DNA from: Chromera velia
Lineage: Eukaryota; Sar; Chromeraceae
Assembly: GCA_018398765.1 (NCBI GenBank)
Contig: JAHBMJ010000389.1
Span: 1 to 48,987, forward strand
Length of the DNA: 48,987 nt
Direction of reading: 5' to 3'
The position numbers and the translations under genes were made by a program. Of this stretch, positions 35,201-45,371 are shown in pieces. Below the pieces are notes generated by a model. It was not told the DNA's origin. It searched no databases and was given only the letters and a program-made list of their open reading frames with translations. Numbering within the stretch: position 1 is the stretch's first letter; every line of letters begins with the position of its first letter.

Positions 35201-36868
35201 CCTCGGGAGGGCGACAGGTGCATCTGGGTGGTAAGGGAAGTGAGGAGGCTGCGGCTGTCGGAGGGCTGCCACCGGACTGAGCGTGCTGCTTTGTTGCTTC
35301 TTCGGAGACGTCACGGCGGCCGCAATCGAAGAAAGAAGAGGAAGGGAAGAATGAGGGTGCGTGATGGAGGGGAGAGGGATTTCGTTTGCCCCGGACAGGG
35401 CTCGGATGGAAGCAGAAGAGGAGATCTGGGGGGGAAGGGTTGTTCCTGTGGAGAGGAACGACTTTCTGGAAGGGGAGGCGGGGAGGCGGAGTGTTTGGGC
35501 GTCTGAAAGCGGCGGTTGCTTCGTCTGGGTCCTTTCCTTCGAAGCAGCATCTCTGATCCATTTTGCAGGAGGGCCGATCAATCCACTCTCTGTATCGTTT
35601 CTTCCCCTATCTGTCTCTCCCCACTGTGTCCCCGTCTCTCTCTTCTGAGAGTCGGACACACGTTGAAGTGCCACTTTTCGGATAAGTTGTGAGAGGCCTG
35701 GGTCGATGGGGGCCTTTAGGGCCTTGCCGAGGAGACGGCAGAGCTTCGTCTCTTCCTCTAAAGTGAAGTGAGGGTGCACCCCCTCCGAGTCGCTCTCCCG
35801 TATCTCCGAAGGCCTGTCCAAGATTGAAAGCAGGGGAGGAGCTTGGGAAATCGGATGAGACTGACCAGACTGACCTTCGAGGGGAAAGAAGGCAGGCAAG
35901 GTCTGTTGCTCTGGTGTCATTGGTGGAGGGAAACTGAAGGATGCTGCGAGTCCCTCCCACCCGGGAAGGGTTGGACGTATCGGGGTCCGGAGGGGAGTGG
36001 GGGGAAACCTGGGGGGGGATTGAGGAGAACGGAGTCTTGGTCGGGTTCTGCCATGGAAAGACCGAATGACCCCATGGAAGCCCAACTTCTCCCTGAATCT
36101 CCTTGGGTGACCCGCATCTCTGTCTCCTGATGGCTACCCTCCACTCTTCCATGCTCCTCCTGTCGGAGCTTCTTGTAAGAAACACCGTCAGCACTGATGG
36201 TTGAAGAATGAGAACGCCAAGTCACTCCCCCCATCCCTCCCTGACCCTGACCCTGTGCTGTTGAGACTGACGCCGCAGAAGAGAAGTCCAAGAGACCCCC
36301 TGCATTTCCGTGGAGCTGAAGAGGCAGGCCCCCCGGGTTCCCTACCATCAAGATCTCCCCTTCCCTTCCTCCATCCCCCCCCGGCCATCTAGAGCCGACT
36401 GAGTGATGCCTTTGTCACCTTTCTTTTCTTGTCTCTCTGATCCTGACGCAGACTCCAAAAAGCTGTTGCTAGAAGGAGTGGAACCGGATTTCCTCTCACC
36501 TTGGCTTTCTCTCTGCTTTTTTTCGCGTAGATAGGAATCCAACCCGTCCTCCGAAATTTCTCCTCCAGCAGCCCTCACCACACGAACGATCTCAGTCCAA
36601 AAACCGTGACAGTTCTGTTAGGGGATGTCAGAAAGAAGACGTTTGGTGCTGTCATACCCCAGGCGCCTCCTCCATCCACAGGGTGTTCGAAATCTGCAGT
36701 AGTGCATCGAATGAGAAGTTTGACGCAGGTGCCCCCATCGGGTTTCACAGCCTCTGCGAGATAAAGAAGGGCTGGATCTTCCTTCACCCTCTGCCAGCCG
36801 GTGCCCTTCTTGACCAACAGAATCGCCGTCCCACTTTCAGAAGCAGAATGCACATCAGGCCATGCCAT
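30838..36868 (-). CDS. Large multi-exon protein of unknown function
   Basis: Minus-strand model, 5' to 3': 36868-?, 36614-36500, 36126-35069, 34961-34923, 34715-34566, 34178-34059, 33976-32429, 31892-31506 and 31095-30838. Except for one phase-1 join, all junctions from 36614 onward are phase 0 with GT-AG borders, which supports a single gene of at least 1220 aa. I do not recognise the family. Visible features: a compact N-terminal piece (SGTAILLVKKGTGWQRV), a Ser/Pro-rich linker, an ordered segment with MFFSLYYHNEPTQLSAL and WVECLVEEQLQQH, a 516-residue charged region with poly-Glu (EEEEEEE) and Lys/Arg-rich stretches (KPSKKRRTDD, nuclear-signal-like), and an ordered C-terminus of about 215 aa (NTYVVTSFHKMLKSEVDRLR, VLDEDLLGMAVFLLF). 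The first exon boundary and the 33976 acceptor (82-bp intron) are the weakest points. Confidence 0.6.
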
Positions 36869-37210
36869 GCAGAGACTCTCGAGCAAGTCACCATCATTCG
36901 CCTGACTCTCTTCCCGCCCCGGAGGGGGAAGTAGAGAGAGAAAAAAATACAGATACTTAATTGAGGAGACGGACGCAGCCTCAGATTCAATACTCGAATC
37001 AAGGACAGTCGAGGCCACAAAAACCGAAAATTGGTTGGCTTCAGGGCAAACATAGGGCAACCTGGAACATCCTGAAACATTCCTGAAACATGCCTGGCAT
37101 GCACGTGTATATTAATATTGATATGAAGACAGCTACAGAGCCTCTCGCTTCGCTCGTTGCTCCAAAGGCCCTGCATGGAGGGCGTGGATGGGCCCCGGCG
37201 CTGTTCTAGA

Positions 37211-37281
37211 CACCGCGGCGTTAATTATAATTTACGGTCAAACGCCGCCGCGGTGCCGCGGAGCGATCGCGGAGCGGCACC
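37211..37281. repeat. Two overlapping GC-rich inverted repeats
   Basis: caccgcggcgtt (37211-37222) pairs with aacgccgccgcggtg (37241-37255) apart from a 3-base bulge. GGTGCCGC (37252-37259) pairs exactly with GCGGCACC (37274-37281). The two stems share bases, so they are mutually exclusive. Confidence 0.75.
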
Positions 37282-37921
37282 AAGCGCCACGGTTGTAAAA
37301 CCTTGAAGAAAGGGGGGGAACCACGGCATGTTTGTTCCGGTCTTTACCTTTTCTGAAGTAAGTTGAACCAAATTGATCAGCAATTGATCAAATTTAAATT
37401 CAAATTTATCATTGAAACACCTTAAAAAATTTTTTTTGGCGCCTGCGGCGCTCAGAAAAACCGTTTTTATGGTATCTCAAACGGGGGGGGGGCGCTGCCG
37501 CGGTGCTAAAAATGGCTACTCTAGAAAGCCTGTTGTCTTCTCCATGATGAGACTCCATCAGATTATGAGGGCATGCCAGGGCCTGTGTGCCCTGGCGCTA
37601 CCTACTTTTTTATTAGAGCTCCAACCAAAAGTACCAAAGTACACTAAAGTCTGCCCGGTAGGCTATCGGTACCCACTGAAACCCCCTCTTAGGCGCTTAC
37701 GGCGCCTTCCAAAATCTGCCGCCGGGCTATGCCAGGCACGTTTGGTACCGAAAGTTGCCTTTTTATTCGGCTATATTCAGCGTATTAAAATCTGTTTAAT
37801 CAGTTTGCCGATTGGAAGTTAGCCACCGCCAGGGGGTAAGTGCACTCCCGCATACTTCCGCGAGCATCACCTCAGTACGCTACAGTACACCTCAGTGTGT
37901 CCGAAGAAGAATCGAGTCGCA

Positions 37922-37983
37922 GGGGATTAAGTGCTACCTAATGCGAAATGCGGGGGATTAAGTGCTCCCTAATGCGAAATGCC
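37922..37983 (+). repeat. 31-bp tandem repeat, two copies
   Basis: gggattaagtgct-cctaatgcgaaatgc occurs twice in a row with a period of 31 and one clear substitution. Confidence 0.85.
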
Positions 37984-39237
37984 TCGGAGTTTCAGCTAGT
38001 TTCAGCTCTGCCCTCCAGCTAGCCCTCCAGGGCCAAAGGAAAAAGATCTGGCCTGGATGTGAGATTATGAATGATGCTATGCAGCCATCATTGAACAGAA
38101 TTATGCAAGATACTCCCTGAGCTTGTATCCCAGGGCCGACCAGGGCTCTCATGCAGTGAGTCAAGATAAATCTAGGCTAATTTTAGCTACATTCACATAT
38201 CCGCCATGCAGGCTCCCGGCATTATAATCTGATGTCTAGTCTAATGTCGTTGATATGTATGAAATATCGGCTGAAACATTTTTTTCAGATAAGATTTTGG
38301 TTTGGATGACCGGGATATCGCTAACTTTGTGTGTGTCTCAATCGTGCATAGTGAAATAGACATTTGACTTTTGAAGAGCTACTCTTGGTTTAAACTATAG
38401 GGCTTAGAATCCATCTAAAAAAGATCGAAACTTGTTTTTTTGTTTTGATGTTTTTTGTTCTGCAAGGACTGCAATGCAAGAATGACTTCAAGGGGATCAA
38501 ACAAGAGTGCCCTCCCTTCGTCGGTCGCATGTCTCCGGCCGTGCTTCCGTTTCCACAGTCCATTTATTAATATCGATCCGTCAAATCTCACAGTAATGCC
38601 AGCCCTCCCTTTGAAACTGCCTGCTGTACGTGGAGTCCATTTCTGAGAGGAAGCCTGGGACCATGCATGCCCTTTCATTCTCTTCAGCCTCTCCTGAGTT
38701 GAGTGCACGAACGATCACCCTTTTCTCTCTTCTCTCCTGTCCATTTCTGCACGCCATATTGATTGAGCGGAAATGGGGAGAATGGAGACGCATTAAGAAA
38801 GATACACCAAGGAAAAACATCAATCCCACAAATGTGTCCCAAAAGGAACGAACAAACAAACAAACCGAAATTGAGACAGACGATCAATCTGCACACAGCG
38901 AGCACATCAGCCTCCCATCCCCGACACAGAGAAACAGGGCCAGCTGGCTTGTCCGTCCACTCATCCAACCCCTCCCTTGCCGCTGCAAGCCTCTTTTCAC
39001 TCGCTCCAAGTCCACGCATACTCCCCTAATCCCCCCGCCCCTGTTCATCCCGATCGATCATCGTCTTGTGATGTGACGACAGGAAGGATAGATATGAAGA
39101 CAGACAGACAAGACAGCCAGACAAGACAGACAGAAAGGAAGAAAACAGGGGAAACGACTCCAACGATGCAAGGAGAGAGGGCGGTAGTTACAGGAGACAA
39201 TCGAATGGAGGGACTCGCATGAGTAAGAGATGGTTAG

Positions 39238-40252
39238 TTAGTGTTGTGTCCCTGCAGCACGGTCCCCTTCCTCCTTTTCCCTTAATTGTCTACTCGGCCT
39301 TCCCCTCACCTGCACGTACAAGGATGGACAGAGAAGACACGAGGGGCGGTTTGGCAGATGTGTACATGCAGACAGATCGTATTCAGTGCACACATTCACA
39401 CACAGCGCCACAGATACATACACGCACGATTTTACAGAGAGCGAGAGAAGCAGGTAGCCGCAAAGAGAACTGCTATTTTTTCTTTCGCTTTTTCGCTTGT
39501 TAAATCCCAAGAGGGGGAGGGGCATCGAGGCCCAACCTCCCTCCCTCCCTCCCGTGAATACAGCACAGACCAGCCTTGATTCGAGCACAGCACAACCAAA
39601 TCATTCATTCCTCCTAAACATCCTTCCTCATTTCTTTCCTCTCTGCTGGACTCGCTTTGTTTGTCTCTGCCTGCCTCGTGACGACATGATCAACCCATTG
39701 GGACAAAAGCTCGCAAGACAGAACGAAAAGTCAACAACGAAGACAAACGTAACATAAAGGAGCTGACCCTCTCCCTCAGCAGGCTGCATGTCGGAGGTCC
39801 AGAGTGTCAAGTTGTCTCTCAGAAGCTGCACACACACATCCATACACACACATACAAACACGCACACACACACAGACCGACGGAATCTCTCACACCCACT
39901 TACTCTTCTGTACCCACAAGAGGAATTGGAGAGTTGGGAATACATCACAGAAAAAAAGCGTCGCCAAAAAAGCGCTTTTGGGTATTCGGAAGGAAGGAAG
40001 GGAGGGACACGCACACACACGAGAACGAACCTACCTGCATGATGAGCGTGGAGTCCTTGTAGGAGTCCTCAGAGACGTTGTCAAGCTCCGCGATGGCGTC
40101 CTCGAAGGCCTGTCTGGCCATGCGACAAGCCTCCTCGGGGTTGTTCAAGATCTCGTAGTAGAACACTGCACGCACGCAGAAAGGAACCAATCAATCTATC
40201 CACATGGGAGCGAGGGAGGTAGCGCAACATGAGCACGAAATGGGGGTAGAGA

Positions 40253-40284
<32 letters not shown>

Positions 40285-40353
40285 CCAGAGAGAGAGAGAA
40301 GAGAGACAGAAGAGAGAGAGAGAGAAGAGAGAGAGAGAAGAGAGAGAGAGAGA

Positions 40354-40408
<55 letters not shown>

Positions 40409-41035
40409 GAAGCACAGAGAAAAATGAAACAACAGGAGAGCGTTTGTCCTTTCCTCCTGTGCGTACAAACAAATCTGGAGGGGTGAACGGGAATTGAGGC
40501 CTCGCTGCCTGCAGGTCTCTTTCTCTTGTCTTCTGCGTGCATGTCTTTTCTCCTTTTTTCCTTTTCATATAATCCTTTCTTGTCCTTGTGAAGCCTGCTC
40601 GTCGCTTTATCCTTCCTTTCCGTCTGCATGCCTGTGTCTGTATCCGTGTCTGTGTCTGTCTCTCTGACCCCCTCCCTCCCTCCCTCCCCTCCCATGCATG
40701 CACCAATTTACCCGAGAAGTTGAGGGCGAGACCCAAACGGATGGGGTGGGTGGGGAAGAGATCGGTGGTGGCAATGCCCTGAGCGTCCTTGTAGGCTCCG
40801 TGGGCGTTGTCGGCGGCCTTCGTGCGGGATTCCTCCGAAGAGAACTCAGAGATGTATCTGCACACACGCACGCACACAGGCAGGCAGGAATGGCAGGGAG
40901 TTCGATTGATCGATGGAAGGAAGGGGTGGTTGGCTGAGATGCATGGAGGGATCTTCTTTCCTTTCACGCATCCATCGGTACATCTTCCTTCTCGTTGCGC
41001 TAGCCGACAGGGAGACAGTCAAAGAAAGAAAGAAA

Positions 41036-41067
<32 letters not shown>

Positions 41068-43047
41068 AAACGTGGACAGGACGAGGAAGAGCAGTTCACT
41101 TCTTTCTGAATTGTTCTGTTTCTGGAGCATCGATCAAGAATCGAAACCACTGCGAGAGAAAGTTTGATGCGAAGAGGAGACGTGTGAAGAGACAGGTGAA
41201 AAAAGGGAATGGCGTTGAAGGAGACATGAAGAAGACAGACAACAAATTAACTGATTGACTGATTCAGAGCACCCCCCTCAACCTTTCTTCTCCCTTTGTC
41301 TTCCGATTCTCCTCCCCCCCCACTCGGACACCCCCACCCACTCTACGTGCCTCTGATGTAACGCTGCGCTTCCGTGAGCCCGCCTGACAACAGAGCACTC
41401 TGTTTGCTTCTCTTCTCTTCTCTTCACACGCACCCCTACTGTCCCTGCCTGACCTGTAGTAGTCTCCCTTCATCTTGTAGTAGAAGACCTTGGACTCTCC
41501 AGAGGAAGAGGAGGGGATGAGGTGCTTGTCGAGGAGCTCCAGAATTGCGTCACAAATCCCGTTCAACTCAGCCTCGACCTGCAGGGATGGAGGGATGGAT
41601 GGATGGATAAAGGGGGGAGGAGAACAGAACAGAAAGCAGCGGAAGGAAAGAACACACAGGGAGCAGTCTCTCTATTCTTTCCGAGGCAGGGAGGCTTTGC
41701 AAAGTGTTTTGTTTCGGTGATTGTAGAATGATGACGCAGTGTGTCGACTCAAGATGTATAGCACAGAGAGGAACTTTTTGACTTCTTCCGTACTTTTCTT
41801 CCTTCTCCCCTTTGGTTGTCTTTGTTTTCTCTTTCATTTCCAACCTCCCTTCTTCTCTGTCTCTCGTTCACATTGCGAACTCAAGGGACACCCTCTCAAT
41901 AGCCGCCTCCCTCCATACACTTCCTTCCCTCTTTCTTCCAAAGTCGCCTGTCTCACTCACTCCCTCCCCAATTCACTCACCCACTCGATGCCGCCGCATG
42001 CAAGAAAAGAATTAACCGCGAAGCGAATCTTCCCATGCATGCATGCACCCTCTTCTTCCTCTTCCACCGACAGGAGCTTCAGCAGGCACGCACCTTCTTT
42101 CTGTACTCCTCCGCGAAGGTCAACTGTGTGGAGTTTCCCTTGCTCTTCTCCTTCTGCTCGACAGAGGAGATGATCCTCCAGGAGGCGCGGCGGGCCCCGA
42201 CCTGCATGATCGAATATCGAAGGGGGGGGAGAGGAATGTGCAGATGGACCGACTGACGAACGGATGCGAAGAAGGCTTTTTTTTTGTAGAACCGACCACG
42301 GCATGCGAGGATCTCGTTGCCTCTCTTCTCTGCCCGGAACGAGTAGTGAAGAGAAGGGAAGAGAAAAGAAGAAGAAGTGCGAGGCGGGGTAACCCACCAC
42401 CAACACCGACTCATGCAGGGAACTGAGAGAAAGTGGATTGGGGTGCATGTGGAAACAGACAGACATTTTTTCTCTAGCTGGCTGGCTGCCAGCTTTCTTG
42501 TGAGAACAGACAGACTATATCGTCTTTTCTTCACTTCACTTTTTCCACACAGACAGACTATATCGTCTTTTCTTCACTTCACTTTTTCCACACAGACAGA
42601 CTGTATCGTCTTTTCTTCACTTCAGACAGACAGACAGACTATATGTTTCTTCTTCTCCCTTCAGACAGACAGACAGACAGACAGACAGACTATATGTTTC
42701 TTCTTCTCCCTTCTTTTCTTCATGAACACAATAGACAAAAAGAAAGAAAGCAACAAAGACAAAAGACAGACAGACAGACAGACAGACAGACTGTATGTTT
42801 CTTCTCCCTTCTTTTCTTCATGACAGACAGACACACAGAATGTATCGTCTTTACTTTACTTTTTCGCTTCCTTTCTTTCGGACAGACAGGCAGGCAGACA
42901 CACACAGACAGACAGACAGACTCTATGGTGTCTTTCCCTCCTTTTCTTCATGAACACAACAGACAAAAAGACAGACAAACAGGCAGACACAGACAGACTA
43001 TATGTTTCTTCTTCTTCTCCCTCCTTTTCTTCATGAACACAACAGAC

Positions 43048-43101
<54 letters not shown>

Positions 43102-44459
43102 CGACAGACACACAGGCCATATCGTCTTTTCTTTCCCTTTTTCTATACAGACAGACATGCAGACAGACAGACATCTTCGTAAATGCCTTCTCTGACCAGA
43201 GAAAGGGAAAAAGGGGGCGCATGAAGAAGCAAAAGAAGATGTTCAGCCTGGCTGACTGCGTGACTGACTGACTGACAGCGTTTTTGTATGCGACCGAGAG
43301 AAGGTTCCTCTCCTCCACGGTCAGCTCGTCTCCCATGGAGGCAACGCTCTTCATGAAGTCGGCCATCTCGTCGTATCTGCACACACACACACACACACAG
43401 AGAGAGAGGCGTTCGACGGAGGAGTCCTTTGTGTGAGGGTGAGAACGCACGCACGTTCACTTTCTCCTCCGCTCACACTCACCTACCCCAGCTCAGAGAA
43501 AGAAAAACAAGCACGGCGGTCTCCAGCTGAAAATGAAGAGAGCCCCGAGATGGTGGAGAGAGAGAGAGAGGCGTGACAGGCACGCAGGCAAGAAAGGGGA
43601 ACCCCGCAGTTGCCAGCAGAGCTCGATGCGGAGAAACGCAGACCACACACCATCACACATTACATCGACAAAAGACTGGCCAGGCAGTTTGTTCGACCCC
43701 CCGCCCGCCCGCACACACAGACACACACGCACACACACAAGACAAAAAAACTATCCTATTTGCACGGAACGGACGAGACGAGCGTTGGAAAAGATATCCG
43801 TGTCTGTACGTGATCTAGTGTCCAAACTTTTGTCTACGAGTACCAATCTCCCGTCTTGTCACAAAGGTTACCGTGGGAGACGGCAGTGAAAACTGTGGAA
43901 GCGGGGCAGAGAAGGTTGGTTGATTTGTCAAGAGCTGTCAAGAGCTGAGAAGTCAGAGGGAGAACCCGACCCAGAGCAACCGGAGGAAGGGGGCTGCTTA
44001 GAAGAAAATTCAGCAAAACGACCCAAACCTGGGATGAAATCGGGAGGAAGAAAAAATCCCTTCTCCCCCACTCCCTATTTGATCTATCTCTGTGAGAAGA
44101 ATCCGTCTCCCCCAGCTTTTTTGACTTTTTGAAGTCTTACACGAAAACCAAAAAAGCGCAAAATCCCAGAGAGCTGATCTTCACCAAGAAGCCACTTTGA
44201 CGTCTTGCACAGCCCTTTATTTCGATCGGTGAGTTTCACATTCGAAGGGGATGGGCATAGTAGAACCAGGCAGTACGATCTGAGTGTGAAGTCGAGAGCG
44301 GAAAATACCACTTGATCCTGAAGGCAAAAGACAGCACTCAAGACACGCAAGAAGAATGAGAGAAAAGATCAATAAACTGCCTCTCTCCACGCACCTCTCT
44401 GCCTGCTCTGCGAGCTTCGCCTTGTAGACGTACTCCTCTCTCTTGGACTTGTCGGCCAT
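39238..44459 (-). CDS. 14-3-3 protein, eight exons
   Basis: A dimeric cytosolic adaptor that binds phosphoserine/phosphothreonine peptides. Exons on the minus strand: 44459-44395, 43376-43277, 42201-42094, 41578-41454, 40857-40712, 40165-40035, 39825-39768 and a probable 14-base last exon 39251-39238. All introns are GT-AG and the phases match throughout (2,0,0,2,1,0,1), giving 248 aa, the usual family length. Signatures: [20 protein letters not shown] (Lys and Arg of the phosphate pocket), [13 protein letters not shown] (second Arg-Tyr pair), [20 protein letters not shown], and [11 protein letters not shown] before the variable tail PAEGEGTQH. The start [22 protein letters not shown] is typical. 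Only the last exon is doubtful: without that splice the frame would read on from 39768 into intron-like sequence to a stop at 39628, which looks less natural. Confidence 0.96.
40258..40405 (+). repeat. (AC)n/(GA)n microsatellite in 14-3-3 intron 5
   Basis: A short (AC)n followed by about 130 bases of interrupted (GA)n, inside the intron 40166-40711. Confidence 0.95.
41028..41070 (+). repeat. (AAAG)n microsatellite in 14-3-3 intron 4
   Basis: About ten aaag units within the intron 40858-41453. Confidence 0.9.
42452..43172 (+). repeat. Composite (GACA)n minisatellite in 14-3-3 intron 2
   Basis: Blocks of gacagaca alternate with a spacer related to ctatatcgtcttttcttcac or tatatgtttcttcttctccc and, in places, with ttcttcatgaacacaa. 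At 42509-42620 the composite unit of about 47 bases is repeated in tandem. The array fills most of the 1075-bp intron. Confidence 0.9.
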
Positions 44460-45371
44460 CTTGGAAAAGCGAAGGTGGGGAGGGGGGAGAGAGAGACGCG
44501 TTCAAAAAAAGGGACCGAAGCGGCACTCCTACAAAGAGAGTTGGGATGTTCGCCTGACTTGAAAATTCACCAATCAATCTCTTGTGGAATGGTGGAAGTC
44601 GGAGATTTTACACTCCCCTCAGCGTCCTCATGCAGAGTCAGAAACGGCTTCACAGAGCGGAGCCCGTTTTCGACGTCTTCCTTCGAAACATTTTCGTCGC
44701 TTTTTAGACCAATGATGCATTAATTGAGCCTTAGATCTTTCCGGGGCCATGTGGGTCCCGAAAGGCGTGCTTAGCTCAAAATCTTAATTGGCCCGATCGA
44801 TTAAGTCGATCCCACGCGGCCGTCTCCCAACTCATGCAGAATATAGCCCAAGTAACTTCCCGATTTCGGGTGACCCATAATGAAAGACATGAAGAGTACC
44901 CGTCCATAGACGGACAGCAACAGGGAGGCAAGCGGTCTGGGAAGGCGTCTCAGGATCTGATCCGACGATACGAGGAGCTCTGTGTAAATTTAGTTCGGAA
45001 CGGCTCTCGCTCTGTATATCTTCGATCAGTCAGTTGTTTCCTCCAACTGCAGTCCAGTCAATAGTAGAGGAAGGTTCCCTCTCAGAATTCTCAGGAGCCG
45101 TACTGATACTCCGTCAGCTGGTTGTCTACGTGGTCACTGGCACATCCTCTGCACCAACTTTGAGGAGCGAGGCCTTTTTTTCACGGAGACGGACTGTTGC
45201 TACACGGAGACCGAAGACAGCTACACGGCACACTTCTGTCACCCCATATCTTCTCTTTGCACGCCCCCGAACTCTTAACAGGAAGGAGAAGCGGACATTT
45301 GAATCTGGGTTTGACCGTGAGAAGGGCCTGCAGTGCCATACTTCGAGGTGCAGCGATTGCAGGACAGCTAG
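44460..45371. other. Divergent intergenic region between 14-3-3 and VIT genes
   Basis: This 0.9-kb stretch must hold the 5' leaders and promoters of both genes. A 76-codon plus-strand frame at 44834-45064 (with GKASQDLIRRYEELCVNLVR) and a 113-codon frame at 45034-45375 are open but have no recognised domain; either could be an unassigned 5' exon. No clear TATA-like element is seen. Confidence 0.4.

Larger units (their letters stand above)
36869..39237. other. Intergenic region with GC hairpins and AT-rich DNA
   Basis: No gene supported. 37200-37860 mixes strong GC-rich palindromes with AT-rich loops; 37922-37983 is a short tandem repeat; 38170-38460 is AT-rich. A 97-codon minus-strand frame (38708-38415) looks protein-like in places (SILINGLWKRKHGRRH) but has no recognised domain, start context or partner exon. 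Confidence 0.5.

Noticed and set aside
37412-37822. 136-codon plus-strand frame
   Set aside because: No ATG at its start; it lies over GC palindromes and repeat-like DNA, and no domain or splice partner is seen.
38415-38708. 97-codon minus-strand frame with basic residues
   Set aside because: It looks somewhat protein-like but lacks start context, domain or neighbouring exons.
39628-39825. Read-through C-terminus of 14-3-3 to the stop at 39628
   Set aside because: It would add a long hydrophobic, Cys-rich tail foreign to the family; a phase-1 GT donor at 39767 and a matching short last exon give a normal length.
42452-43172. CRISPR-like alternation of repeats and spacers
   Set aside because: The repeats are microsatellite units of variable length, the spacers are related to one another, and the genome is eukaryotic.
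42377-43182. DRQTDRQT-repeat proteins on either strand
   Set aside because: Translation of the (GACA)n array inside a well-supported 14-3-3 intron.
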